Shown here: positions 25,370 to 41,164 of the stretch, in pieces
Position numbering within the stretch: position 1 is the first letter of the stretch
Layout: each line of letters begins with the position of its first letter
From: Saxidomus purpurata
Taxonomy: Eukaryota > Mollusca > Bivalvia > Venerida > Veneridae
Direction of reading: 5' to 3'
Length of the DNA stretch: 64,000 nucleotides
Assembly: GCA_022818135.1 (NCBI GenBank)
Contig: JAFMSR010000005.1
Span: forward strand, 31,055,254-31,119,253
Notes under the pieces: model-generated
Database searches by the model: none
What the model saw: only the letters and a program-made list of their open reading frames with translations
Told to the model about the DNA's origin: nothing
Made by a program: the position numbers and the translations under genes

Positions 25370-25583
25370 TGATTCTGCCTTTGGGATAAGTGCAGATAAT
25401 GATCAGCCTGGTCATGCTCTCCATGCTATTCAGTCAGTAAATATTCAGTAAGCGCACCTTTGAACAACTAATGTAACTGCTCATATTGAAGATATTTTTC
25501 AAATTATCAGGGTAAAGGTAAGCTAAGACTAACTTGTTGTCTTGATTGTCAAAAAAACGTATCATTGGTAGTTAACCAATTAA

Positions 25584-29555
<3,972 letters not shown>

Positions 29556-30601
29556 GTCTGAGTGAGACAAAATGGACTGTGATAACATAGAAACTTATAC
29601 TCGGCAAGGACAATGATGGATTTACGTGCAAGAAATGTAATTGGAAATGTGTACTCAAGTCTCAGTTGTTCATACACTGATTGTTTGCCCTCTTCACTGA
29701 GAACTGATCAAAATTAATGCCATGTAGATTCTCATCTATAGGCCAATAGGTCCAAGGTCAAGGTTATATTCAGTGGTTATTGTTATGTTTGTATGTTTTG
29801 TAGTCAAGTCTGTAATTTTCATTTGCATCATATGTTTTGGTGCAGGTTGAAGTGATAGATATGTATTTAGTTCTTCATGAGAGGTAAAGACACTACACAA
29901 TAATGGTGAACTAAGAAGACACTCAATTAAAGCTGTCTGGTCAAATGTTAGCAGCAAAAAGGTCACTATAATCTATATACATTGATTCTAGATTCCTACT
30001 ATAGGATAGAACTTAGTTTTACAAAGGGGCATAACCAATTAGGGCATTACCGTATAGGATATTGTTAAACATGGATGATTTCTATGGAACACATCTTAAC
30101 TTTGTGTACACATATATATTTTAAAAGTTCTTATAACCATGGTGCAGTATTATTGTTAAGTAAATTTTGTTTCATGCATTGCTTGACTATCTTTTTAATA
30201 TTTATTGTTAAGAAATGTTGTATGAATCACAAATCTATGGTCCTATGCACTAGAAAAAACCTATAAATTGAATGTACATTTGTAGTTGCTATGGTAATTT
30301 TCATGGTTTACTTTTTGGAAATTTGTTTTAGCCCAATTTTAAAGTAACAGTAAATGCTAGTGGAAGCATTAAAGCATTTGATAATTTATTTGACCAGTAA
30401 AAATAAGATATGCATTTATATTTCCTCAATGGTTTTTTTATAAGTTTTATTGTATTTCCTCTAAAGTTGTTGACAGATGACTAATAGAATGTTGATATTT
30501 ACCCGTATACATATTATACAAATGTGTTGATCATGGTCTGCAGCATACAACACCAGCTATGTTATCACATTTATAGAAATGTCAGCTGTCCTGAAATATA
30601 T
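29556..30601 (+). other. Probable AADAT 3' UTR and downstream sequence
   Basis: Non-coding after the AADAT stop. The poly(A) site is not identified. Nothing else is recognised. Confidence 0.4.
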
Positions 30602-30750
30602 TATATAAATTTCACATGCACTTGAGGGTGATAGCAGATATTGTGAACCCGAGAAAAGTAATGTCAACTGAGGCGAAGCTGAGGTTGACAAAACTTTTTA
30701 AGGGTTACAATATCTGCTATCACCCTCAAGTGCATGTGATATTTATTTTA
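30602..30750. repeat. Long hairpin (foldback) repeat
   Basis: Near-perfect inverted repeat. The arm at 30613-30650 (CACATGCACTTGAGGGTGAT...) pairs with 30702-30738. The pairing continues inward (TGTCAAC / GTTGACA) to a loop around GAGGCGAAGCTGAG. It looks like a short foldback MITE. Confidence 0.85.
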
Positions 30751-31655
30751 TAATACCAAAGAACTATTTTATTGGGAACCCAATAATCTATTTTTATATA
30801 TTTAGACTTAGTGTGATGTAACATCATGATGGTACATGGGTAACATCATTTTTTGTTCACCGATAGGGTGTGGGAATTTTATATAGGGCAAAGCACATGA
30901 GGTATGATAATGCACAATGTTACTTTGACTGTACTTTCCATGAGCCTGGTATGCTTGATGCTTATCTAGATAAATTCCTTCTTTATATGGTCAAACTTGG
31001 TATTAAGACCACCTTATAAGTCCTAGGATCTCTTTGAATTTACTATTGTAAAAAAATAAACTGATAGGATAATGATAGAACCATGTTCTATTCACTCTAA
31101 AACAAAGTTGACATATTCATTTCTTTTGTATTCAAATGGTTTTTTCACCAAAAGCGTGGCCAAAAATTCTTTCTTACTTTTTGCTATATTATTGAAAAAA
31201 ATACTACTCTATATTTCAAACATGTACATCGATTTAAAAAGTTAAAGTTAGGAATGTTTTTGGCACAAATAAATGTCATTTGTGCCGTTAAGACATCTTT
31301 CTTGGTAAAACATCCAAAATAATAGTATCACGCCTTAAAATTATGAGAAAACAGTGTTTATCTGTATCAGTCAGTCAAATCTGCTGACGTGTGATGTCTC
31401 AACTATGTACCAGAAATGGGAATTTAGACACGCTTGCTTCCGAAGTGATTTCCCTTTACCAATAGTCAAGTCCACAGAAAAATTTATGAAAATGAGCCGA
31501 AATACTGAGTGCATTTTCTCATCGACATGGCTCACGAATGATAGTTGTGCATCATTTTAGTCCTTGAAAATTAGAAAAAAGTCCTTGAAAAGTACTTGAA
31601 TTTTTTCTCGGAACTTCTGTATGAACCATGTATTTGTAATTGTGGTCCTGGGACT
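30751..31655. other. Intergenic, nothing recognised
   Basis: AT-rich sequence between the hairpin and the LINE. No exon recognised. Confidence 0.45.
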
Positions 31656-34600
31656 TTAATAACAGTAGGGAGAAAACAATGAATATTTCATCCATTTTAG
31701 AAACACCTATGAATTCGCATACATATGACCGTTTGTTAGATTTCATAGTTAGTTTGGATTCAAAGTACGAAAATGGTTTTAATTTTGTTCTCTGCGGTGA
31801 TCTCAACTCTCATACATCAGATTCGCCTGATTTTGTTTTAGATGACAATTTATCAAATATAGACGTTTTGCCAGAAAACTATTCCATAGATGTTAATTTA
31901 AAACGTTGTTCACAGGATAAGGGTCGTTCAAATAATAACGGTATGCTTTTGTTAGACCTATGTAAACAAACAGGTATGCGTATTTTGAATGGTCGTGTAG
32001 GGTGTGATAAAAATATTGGCTGTTTTACTTATGTTGGTAGCAAAGGTTCTAGTGTAGTGGACTATGTGATTACTACACAAAATCTATTTAATAATATAGA
32101 ACATTTTAGTGTACATGGACCTAACCTTTTATCAGATCATTGCTTAGTGGATTTCACATTTTGTTTCAAGCGTCCTTCTTCATCCAATGTGCAAAATGAA
32201 AAGAAATATGATACTGTCAAAAATAAATATGTATGGGATAAAGATAAATTACAAGCTTACAAAGACAGTCTTTCAGCAGATGATACCAGGAATAAATTAA
32301 ATAATTTTATTGAAAATGTTAATAGTGCTATGTGTAGAACTGATATAGACGATTGTATTTGTGAATTATCAAATGTCGTTGACGATGTAGTCTCCCCTCT
32401 TTTTAAATGTGCTTCGAGTAGTGATTTTTCTACAACTACTTTTTCCAATGATTCAAATTATTCTACAAATAAGTGGTATACTGCTGAATGCGAAGATAAG
32501 CGTAGATTATTTTATGTGGCCTTGAATATGTTTAGACATGACAAAACAGAACAGAACAGAATATATATGGTAAAAAGACGTTCGGATTATAAAAGTTGTA
32601 TACGTAAAGCAAGAATGGATTATGACATATCTGAAACACAAAAACTATTGGTAGCTAGAAAAAAGAATGCAAAATTATATTGGAAGATGTTAAAAAGTTC
32701 TTGTGGAATTAAAGAAGCAAATATTTCTCTTGAATCGTTTGAAACATATTTTAAAGCTGTCAATAATCCTGAAGATCGTTTCTTTACACCTGATGAAGAT
32801 GTATTGTATTTTATTGAACGTTATGAAAATAACGAATTAAGTATCATGTTTGAAGAGTTAAATCTGCCGTTTACACATGATGAGTTATTGAAGTCTATCA
32901 AACACTTAAATACAAATAAATCCGGTGGTCCTGATATGTACTTAAATGAATTTTTTATACATGGAAAAAATGTAATTACACCTCATTTAGTGACATTATT
33001 TAACAAAATTTTCGAATTAGGTTATTTTCCTGAATCATGGTCAGAAGGGTTTGTAGTTCCATTGCACAAGAAAGGAAGCATAAATGATGTAAATAACTAC
33101 CGAGGTATCACACTCCTTAGTACACTCGGCAAACTTTTTACAAGGGTTTTGAATAGTCGACTTTGTGAATGGGCTGAATTGTATAATGTTTATATAGAGT
33201 CACAAGCCGGTTTCAGGTCAGGTATGGGAACTTCAGACAATATTTTTGTGTTACATGGTTTAATTAGTCACATGATTAATAACAATAAGCAATTATATTG
33301 TGCCTTTATTGATTTCAGTAAAGCATTTGACTATGTATCCCGTGACAATCTATGGTTGAAGTTGATCAAGTTGGGCATAAGGGGCAAAATTCTTAATATC
33401 ATAAGGTCAATTTATGACAATGTCAAATCAAGGGTAAAGTATATGAATCAGCTGAGTGATAGTTTTGAGTGCAATTTAGGCGTAAGACAAGGTGAATCGT
33501 TGTCTCCGTTTCTTTTTTCAATGTTTTTAAATGATATTGAAGATATGTATGCAGAAAATGGTGTTGAAGGGATAGATGTTTACATGTTCAAAATTTTCTT
33601 AATATTATATGCCGATGATATCGTTATTTTTGCAAATAGTAGTGAAGAATTACAGTTTAACTTAGATCTGTTATATGATTATTGTAGTAGATGGAAATTA
33701 TCCGTTAATCCTGTTAAAACAAAAGTTATGGTATTTAGAAAAGGTGGAAGGTTGCCAAATAATACTGTATTTAACTACGGTCGACAACACCTTGAAATTG
33801 TTAGTAAATTCGTATATTTAGGCATAGTTTTTTCTACAGGTGGATCATTCTCTGATGCACAAAATACGTTAGCTGGCCAGGCATTGAAAGCAATTTTTAA
33901 ACTCAATAAATATTTACACAAATTTACCAATATTACGGTCAGACATAAATTAGAATTATTTGACAAGTTAGTTTTACCTATTTTAAATTATGGATGTGAG
34001 ATATGGGGTTTTCATTGTGGTAGTTCATTAGAAAGAGTTCATTTACAATTTTGTAAACGTTTATTAGGAGTTAAAAAAACTACTCAAAATGATTTTATTT
34101 ATGGTGAATTAGGTAGAATGTCACTGCAAAATCATAGGTATTTTGTAATTGTCAAATTCTGGATCAAAATATTGCAAGCAGATTCCAAAAAGTATATCAA
34201 AGTAATTTATAACATGTTGTACCACGATATATTAGATAAGCCTAATAGTAAAAATTGGTGTTCATTGTTAAGAAATTTACTTTTTACGCTTGGTTTTTCC
34301 GATGCTTGGTATTATCAAACGGTTGGCGACGCCAAACTATTTCTATCTTTGATAAAACAAAGGATAAGCGACCAATTTTTGCAAAACTGGAGAGGTAGAC
34401 TGAATGATTCTAGTCGGGCAATGTTCTATAAAAATATCGCAAATTTTAGGTTTCAGCCTTATCTCGATACTCTGAATATACCTAAAGTCCGAATAAGTTT
34501 ATCACGACTTCGTTTATCATCTCATAGACTTTGTATTGAAACAGGAAGATGGAACAAGCCTGTTAGTACACCAGTTAGTGAACGTAAATGCATATTTTGT

Positions 34601-34816
34601 AACATTTTAGAAGACGAGTATCACTTTGTTATGGAATGTGTCAAGTTAGCTGAAATTAGAAAACAATATTTACCAGCTTATTATTGGGAACGTCCAAATA
34701 TGTTAAAATTTGTAGAACTCATAAATACAGAAAACAATGGAATTTTAAAGGCACTTGGAATTTTAGTAAACAAATCATTTACATTGAGAAATAATTTACT
34801 TTATGATAGGTCATAA
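31640..34816 (+). CDS. LINE ORF2-like protein: endonuclease (partial) and reverse transcriptase
   Basis: One uninterrupted 1058-codon frame. In order it shows the apurinic endonuclease C-terminal half, with GDLNSHT near residue 53 and SDH near residue 166. The reverse transcriptase follows: PLHKKGSINDVNNYRG near 473, FIDFSKAFD near 557, GVRQGESLSPFLFS near 613, and the catalytic YADD at 657-660. A CxxC...H...C motif (CIFCNILEDEYHFVMEC) lies near residue 983. The protein nicks target DNA and copies its own RNA in place. About 100 N-terminal residues, including the first endonuclease catalytic positions, are missing, so the nominal start codon and first 15-25 residues are probably host DNA. The copy cannot make a full protein. 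The lack of stops or frameshifts implies a recent insertion. Confidence 0.92.
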   Translation: MWSWDFNNSREKTMNISSILETPMNSHTYDRLLDFIVSLDSKYENGFNFVLCGDLNSHTSDSPDFVLDDNLSNIDVLPENYSIDVNLKRCSQDKGRSNNNGMLLLDLCKQTGMRILNGRVGCDKNIGCFTYVGSKGSSVVDYVITTQNLFNNIEHFSVHGPNLLSDHCLVDFTFCFKRPSSSNVQNEKKYDTVKNKYVWDKDKLQAYKDSLSADDTRNKLNNFIENVNSAMCRTDIDDCICELSNVVDDVVSPLFKCASSSDFSTTTFSNDSNYSTNKWYTAECEDKRRLFYVALNMFRHDKTEQNRIYMVKRRSDYKSCIRKARMDYDISETQKLLVARKKNAKLYWKMLKSSCGIKEANISLESFETYFKAVNNPEDRFFTPDEDVLYFIERYENNELSIMFEELNLPFTHDELLKSIKHLNTNKSGGPDMYLNEFFIHGKNVITPHLVTLFNKIFELGYFPESWSEGFVVPLHKKGSINDVNNYRGITLLSTLGKLFTRVLNSRLCEWAELYNVYIESQAGFRSGMGTSDNIFVLHGLISHMINNNKQLYCAFIDFSKAFDYVSRDNLWLKLIKLGIRGKILNIIRSIYDNVKSRVKYMNQLSDSFECNLGVRQGESLSPFLFSMFLNDIEDMYAENGVEGIDVYMFKIFLILYADDIVIFANSSEELQFNLDLLYDYCSRWKLSVNPVKTKVMVFRKGGRLPNNTVFNYGRQHLEIVSKFVYLGIVFSTGGSFSDAQNTLAGQALKAIFKLNKYLHKFTNITVRHKLELFDKLVLPILNYGCEIWGFHCGSSLERVHLQFCKRLLGVKKTTQNDFIYGELGRMSLQNHRYFVIVKFWIKILQADSKKYIKVIYNMLYHDILDKPNSKNWCSLLRNLLFTLGFSDAWYYQTVGDAKLFLSLIKQRISDQFLQNWRGRLNDSSRAMFYKNIANFRFQPYLDTLNIPKVRISLSRLRLSSHRLCIETGRWNKPVSTPVSERKCIFCNILEDEYHFVMECVKLAEIRKQYLPAYYWERPNMLKFVELINTENNGILKALGILVNKSFTLRNNLLYDRS

Positions 34817-35222
34817 GTTTAGTTTGTATAATATTATGTTCATTTTACGTGTTTATGTCCGTTATGACTTCGTTGCATTTCATGTAATTGTTATAGGTTA
34901 TCCTCCACTTGTTTATCTTGTTATTTCGTTTTCGAAACAAGATTAACAGTAGTGGATATAAGTTCTATTTTGTACGTACATACTCACATATATATGAATG
35001 TGTATAATGTGTAAAGGTATGTTTATGTATGTACGTAATTCAGTATGCACTGTTACTGTCATCATAGTTTGAAAACGTCTCATACAAATCACTGTATAAA
35101 TATATGCCATAGTGTATAATTACATTCGCCATATTTATATCATTGTATTATGTACATTTTGCCACATGGGTTTATGACCTTCTGGTTTGAATATAATAAA
35201 CTTGTAAACTTGTAAACTTGTA
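31656..35222 (+). mobile_element. 5'-truncated LINE (non-LTR retrotransposon)
   Basis: Contains the 3' portion of a LINE: endonuclease remnant, complete reverse transcriptase, a C-terminal zinc-binding motif, a 3' UTR of about 380 bp and a tail of three perfect TAAACTTG units at 35197-35220. Tandem-repeat tails rather than poly(A) are typical of several invertebrate clades. The left boundary is approximate. No target duplication was found. The clade is not assigned. Confidence 0.88.
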
Positions 35223-36587
35223 TGAATAAGATCGACTGGTCAACATAAAGTTTTATACCATACCAAAATTTTCTGAGCCAGTATGCCTTCCTTGATTTGA
35301 CTTTGTTTTAAGCAATGAGAAAGAGCTATTGGGTTTTGTCATTTGTAAACAAAATAAAGACTTACATGTATTTTAACATAGTGTGATAAATGTAAATGTT
35401 TGTAATGTAATAATCTTAAAAATACAGTAAAAACTTTGCCAAGGGGGCTTATTTAATAGGCATTATTTGTAACATAATTTCTTTTATATATTGAAATATT
35501 GTTATACATGTGTTTTGCATTTGATATCATCCCTTATCAACTGAAATACTGTTCATCAACATTTCAATGAGTAAAGATATAGGAAAAACCAATAACACAT
35601 ACACTATACAAAGACCTAGCTAGTCAAACAACACTGGACGAAGTGCTGGTTGTATTTTTTATTTGGCCTTTACCGAGATAATCCAACAAACTAAGCAAGC
35701 AGACATGATCTACTGAACAGTGTCTTTACCAGTTATTTGCCATCACCGTTTTGTTGTGTATTCTGTTTTGATTATTTTTTAATGCAGTTTTGAAGAAAAA
35801 AGAGTGAATAAAAACTTATTTAGATGTGTCTTTTGTTGCTTTTGGTTTGTGCATGGTTTATTTAAATTATGTGTGTAAGATCCCTTGTTTGTGTAGACCT
35901 TAGTTTAGGTAGCCACGCTAACTTGGCCATCTCAAGCATCCACGATTAGAGTGAGAATCATTGCATGATGACATTTTGTGAGACTGGCATTCAGTCCTTA
36001 CATTTACCATTTCTTACTCAATTAACTCCCTTTACTGCCAACTATGTAGATGATCCAAAAGTAAGTTAATAAGAATTTAATAAAACAGATTGTCATCTAG
36101 CCTGGTGGCGAGGCTAACATTTTGTATATATCAAACATTCATGGGGTCTTATATTATAGTAGTACACTAGTGCAGTAGGTTATCATGAACTTAAAACACT
36201 ATTAACACAATAATGCTAACGCGTGATATCTTGATTATAAGAGTTGTTGTGACGAGCACTTAAATCGAGATCTGATAATAGATTTTTCAATTAGGTAGTA
36301 AGATAAGATAAGATAATCTTTATCTTAGTCGGTTTCGATTAGCTAGATGGCTAGGTAGCTGGACAATATTTTATTCTGAGTTACGCAGGCTCATATTTGA
36401 ATACGTGAGGGTTTGAATGATATCCGATTAGTTTCGAGTCATGTGTTTGGAAGTTTGTAAGAGAAAAGGTAAAAATCTGTCAAATATATACTTTGCTAAG
36501 CTATCTTAAAACATCGAGTCGACCATCTGAATCTTCGTGCACGTGTTGCACTTCTCGATTAAATTTTCATTTCTTTTTAACTCACCT
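35223..36587. other. Intergenic, nothing recognised
   Basis: AT-rich. A short run of GATAA words lies near 36301-36325. No exon recognised. Confidence 0.45.
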
Positions 36588-37211
36588 GGCACAAAGTGCC
36601 ATAGTGAGCTATTAGGATCGCATTTCGTCTGGCGTCCGTCCGTACGTCTGTCCACCATTTCCTTCAAATGACATCTCCTCTGAACCCACTGGGCCAATGT
36701 TGATGAAACTTTGCAGGGATAAAAGTTGTTCAAAGAATTCCATTCCATGCAGAACTCTGGTTGCTATGGCAACAAATAGGAAAAACTTTAAAAATCTTCT
36801 CTGAAACCACAAGGCCTAGAGCTTTGATATTTGGCATGATTATTGTCTAGTGGACCTCTACCAAGATTGTTCAAATTATGATCCCCGGGTCAAAATTGAC
36901 CCCGCACGGGTGGTCACTTAGTTTTGCATAGGCTTATATAGGAAAAACTTTAAAAAAATTCTTCTCTGAAACCACAAGGCCTAGAGCTTAGATATTTGGC
37001 ATGTAGCATTGCATAGTAGACCTCTTCAAAGTTTGTTCAAATTATGCCCCTAAGGTCAAAATTGGCCTTTCCCGGGGGAGGGGGTCATTTGTATATAGGT
37101 AAACCTATTTGGTATAAAACATTGTCTAGACTAAATAAATAAGTGATCTTCCACTAGGCAAGTGGACTTGTACCAAGGTGAGCGATATAGGGCCATCTTG
37201 GCCCTCTTGTT
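36588..37211. repeat. Dispersed mollusc-type repeat with internal duplication
   Basis: Left edge AACTCACCTGGCACAAAGTG...GTGAGCTA; right edge AAGGTGAGCGATA...GGCCATCTTGGCCCTCTTGTT. The interior repeats GAAACCACAAGGCCTAGAGC about 163 bp apart. The overlapping minus-strand frames at 36506-36812 are not genes. Confidence 0.75.
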
Positions 37212-37735
37212 ATAAATTTGTTAGACAATAACCATTTTCCCTGGATTTTCTCCAGTTCTAATTTTTAATAGAATATGTCTCATTATTAAAATCTTGTTGC
37301 AAAAAGCAAGGGGAAACAGCCTATGATACTGATAATATAGATCCGGCTACCTAACCACTTTTGTTCAATTATCCACTTGCTAAACTTGGATAGGACAAAG
37401 ACCTATACTAACTACAGTTTATAGTTCTTTGGATAGGATTACATTCCATATTGTCCTATTCTAAGTGCGTATGTCTGTCAAATGGTAAACTTAATTAACC
37501 AGTCGATAGAATTTCATGAAAATCAGGGACCAATATTATTATGTATGCATAGGTCCTCGATGAAAAATGAAGGTTTATCATCATCGTGTGACTGCACGGA
37601 TTATGAAAGACTGTCGAGATTGATCTACTGATTTAAAGTACGCAAACATTTGTCTGTTTGCAGCCTTTACGTAGAATCGGGTTTGATCAAGATCAGCTTA
37701 AATGGTGGTTGATTTGTGCCATATCATCCCGCGAC

Positions 37736-38445
37736 CCCGCCGAGCGAAAACACGAAAACTTAGCAGTTAAGATGGCGAGGGCGCCGGGCGAAAGCTCGCC
37801 AATTAGCGGGGCGAAAACACGATAATCAGCGGGGACGAACTGTCGAGTTTAAAAAATAAATGGCTGGGCGGGGCGCAGCACGAAAACTTGGAAGTTTTTA
37901 GAGCTCTAATTAGCGTGTTTTCGTTCCGCGTTCCCGCCATATTAACTTCTTAATTCTCGACTTCGCCTCGTGCCCACTCTTATTATTGTGTTTTCGCTCC
38001 ACGACCCTCCCCGTCGTTTAACTTCTTGCTAATTATCGCGTTTCGCTCATTTCATAAATCAGCCACTTATACAGCACCAACATACATTTATGAAACAGAA
38101 ACTCGAAACGTCGGCGAGATTAAAGACATACAACGGCAAGTGCGCGGAGCGACAATCGATAATTAGCGATGCGCGGCACGAAAGTCGAGTTTTAAGAAGT
38201 TAAACGGCGTGGGGCGCGAAGCGAAAACACGATAATAGCGTGGACGCGGGGCGAAAGTCGAGAATTAAGTAGTTAAAATGGCGGGGGAGGGGAGCGAAAA
38301 CATTCTAATTAGCGCTCTGAAGACTTCGAGTTTTCGTGCCGCGCCGCCGCCACATTACTTATTACATCTCGACATTTTTCAGGCGCCACCGCTAATTTTT
38401 CGCCTCGCGCCCACGCTTATTAGCGTGTTTTCGCGGTCAGGTGTA
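37736..38445. repeat. GC-rich mosaic of inverted copies
   Basis: Built from words such as GGCGAAAACACGATAATTAGCG and CGAAAGTCGAGAATTAAG plus GAAGTTAAAATGGCGG. The words run forward at about 37740-37870, reversed at 37890-38060, forward at 38100-38330 and reversed at 38330-38440. It is strikingly CpG-rich in an AT-rich setting. The frame at 38278-38523 is a by-product. Confidence 0.75.
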
Positions 38446-38521
38446 AACGGCGGATCCGGCGGATCCGGATCCAATATAGATTATATAGGGAAAAAAACGA
38501 GGGTGTTACGGATCCACTCGT
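38446..38521. repeat. Short GGCGGATCC repeat
   Basis: GGCGGATCC is repeated directly at the edge of the GC-rich block, with a further GGATCC at about 38510. Confidence 0.5.
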
Positions 38522-38886
38522 AACTTTTTCATTTATTAATATTTTTAAATAATTTGAGCACTAAATAAAAGCTGAATGTTACAGCTTTATGAACATGTAC
38601 AATTTTTATATATTTCGCGGTTGAAAATATGTATGTTTTGATATCAAAAATGAACGATCAGTCAAGATTTCAAATCATCCAGTTGAAAAAAATGCGTGTC
38701 GCGGATACATTCAATACTTATTCATTTATAAACGTATGAAAATAATTTGGACACCAAATAAAAGCTGATAGTTTTAGCTTTATTATTTTGTATAATTTTG
38801 CCATATTCATTGGTTGAACGTGTATACGTTTTAATGTAAAAATGAGCGTTCGTTCCCGATTATCAGATCCTCCAGTTGAAATATAT
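38522..38886 (+). repeat. Two diverged tandem units of about 182 bp
   Basis: Shared in order: TTCATTTAT, AATTTG, ACCAAATAAAAGCTGA or its variant, AGCTTTAT, GGTTGAA, AAAATGA and CCAGTTGAAA. Confidence 0.65.
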
Positions 38887-39508
38887 ACTACATTAGAAAG
38901 CTCGCGGTTTCAATGGTAACATTATATGTATACTATATTATATGCATATTATATTTTTTGTTTTCGTTCTTTGAATGATTAGTCATATTTTAACTAAGGT
39001 ATTCACACAACAGGGTTGTAGGTAGCCGACAACTTCAAAGATGACGGGGTAACTTAATTTCAAGTATTTAAATTTAAATTATCCAAGTTTGCTTTACATC
39101 TTCACATTAATTGTTGTTAGTTTGTGAAGTTCTAAATCAGATGTTGTGAAACTAGTATTTATCATAATTTTCACCCTTTGTAGCTAAGACATGCCGCCAA
39201 TAAAAGAAGCTCGTCGCTACAAACAAACATCGGATAAGTTTGTTAAAAAAATTAATGTCAATTAACAGTAAATTACATATTAAGAAGTGATAATCGATTA
39301 ATTAATTATTTTGTCCTTAGAAGCACCTATAATAAAAGTTATTTTGGTTTTTTTCTCCTCACTTCTTTCTTACAACTGATAGTCAAAACGTGTTTTATGT
39401 ATATTTGTCTTTACGTGCAGTGTTTAGTGTTTCTAGAATAAACATTTTACTCCGGAGTTATAAAATAAAATATTTGTAACTTTCAAAGTGTGTATTTTGA
39501 GTGTAAAA
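38887..39508. other. Non-coding sequence before the hydrolase-like exon
   Basis: May include a promoter or 5' UTR. A short frame at about 39191 (MPPIKEARRYKQTSDKFVKK) is noted but has no known match. Confidence 0.4.
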
Positions 39509-39655
39509 ATGGCACTTATTGTTGGACATTCTCAGGTTAAGTACCTGTGTGAATATATCACAAATGAAAGGATTTTTAGTTTGTGTTTCCCTGGTTACAG
39601 GGTGAAGGATATACTGAACGAGAGTTGTGTGTTTGACATCGTACCCGAGGTTGAG
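39509..39655 (+). CDS. Orphan exon, SGNH/GDSL-type hydrolase-like N-terminus
   Basis: Start at 39509 (an upstream in-frame ATG lies at 39488) and donor GAG|GTAAGT at 39656. It encodes 49 residues beginning MALIVGHSQVKYL, then FSLCFPGYRVKDIL. The pattern hydrophobic-GxSxxKYL at the extreme N-terminus, followed by a PG-x-x-x-x-DI block, resembles block I and the following strand of SGNH-type esterase domains (GHSQ in place of GDSx). I recall this as an expanded family in invertebrates, often of uncertain function. No second exon was recognised before the large foldback element and the gap, so the gene is either interrupted or has a long intron. Function is inference. Confidence 0.5.
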
Positions 39656-41164
39656 GTAAGTTCTTTTTTATTTTTTTTCGGTTTCGCAACTCTTTTTGAA
39701 AACTGTGTCAATTTATATCTGTTTCTGTTTCTACGATGGCTACCATCTTTACGTACGTACGGGAGCGTATACTGAGCCAACAATATAGTATAAGAGGAAA
39801 CTGATATATAGTCTATTATGTGAGAAACAAATTTACCAGTATTTGACGATTCATGGATGGAACCAAATAAATTCTCAGAAAATGCGGGTTCTGTGTTTAG
39901 AATATATATATATATATTCATTAAAATTTTCTGAAAATAAGAAAGCCTCTCTGCTATTCTGTTGCATTAAGAATCCACTTGAATGCAAAGAAAGACATAA
40001 TATCTCAACATTAGTTAATAGAACCTGATTAGATCAATAACTCATGTTCTTTTTATTCATACAATGTAGTTATATGAAAGTGATCCTGTGCCTTTAACTA
40101 TATATCCTGATAAAAAATATAACAAAATCATTACGGTATTTATTAGAACTAAGTATGCATTATGCTTCTATTGTTTTAGGTAAGTTAAAAGAAGATGAAA
40201 TTATATGTGGACGATTGCTCAAATTCACTTCGTTGTATAGATATATTTATTTATTTCTGTCTCATCATACATGTTACACATAATCTACATTTCATGCAAT
40301 ATAAAAACAGTGACTAACATTCTGTACAGTAGCACGAGTTTGATTGTATATTGTAATCGACTGTTTATTACCTATCAGCTTTCAACACCTTTTACGATAA
40401 GGGGAATGCTGGACGAACTTTCTTTTGTCAAATTATGCATATTGCAATTGACAAGTATTAAAGCCACCGTTTGCATACGTTTGTACCGTGGTTGTTGTTA
40501 GAAAAAGAAATGGATTTTCTTTATGCAGTTATTAATTATTGCAATTATTTTATTTATTAAAAGGGATATTTTTGTGAATGTCGTTCTTAAGATACATTTT
40601 TCAAATTACGGATTAAAGTCCGAGGCTCAAAGTTCACATCAGTAACATTCGTTTAGAGTGCAATTAAGAATCATAGTTGATCACATGAAAATATTTTCAA
40701 AAACAATCTTTATGCAGTATGCTAATTTCTGAACAAATTCCGCGCCGAAATTATGAAAAAATGCAATGAGTCTGATGAAATTAAAGTATGTCATAAAAAG
40801 GATATTATACTAAATTTAATAGTAGCAGAAATATAGTTTCTCCCTTGTTCTCTCATTAACAGGTATAATGGCGTTGATTTTCGGGCTTTAGTGATTTTTT
40901 TACAGAAATTTCCCTATAAATTCAATATTTATAAAACCAAATATTTCAGATCCATGCGTCAGTTTCGAATGAACCTTGTGGTGAAATAACTTGATAATTA
41001 AATCAGTAGGTAAATCATAATTGATTGATTAAGTAAATAATAAATATATAGCTTTAATTTCGATGCCTTTTACACTATGTGTTTTCAGCCTGTAAGAAAT
41101 GAATCATTACACAAATCTACGTAATTGTGTAAGTCTGTGATGCAAACAATACTTTTTTAATCTC
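39656..41164. other. Possible intron after the hydrolase-like exon, nothing recognised
   Basis: AT-rich, with a short (AT)n run at about 39902-39918. No exon. Confidence 0.4.

Noticed and set aside
24765..25424. 219-codon minus-strand frame
   Set aside because: Almost entirely N translated as X.
30331..30400. Alternative last exon of AADAT after TTTTAG
   Set aside because: It translates to a sequence unlike the family's C-terminus, whereas 29508-29555 gives AFERLAALIQEE, which fits.
38278..38523. 81-codon + frame in GC-rich DNA
   Set aside because: Few stops because of base composition in an inverted-repeat mosaic; no motif.
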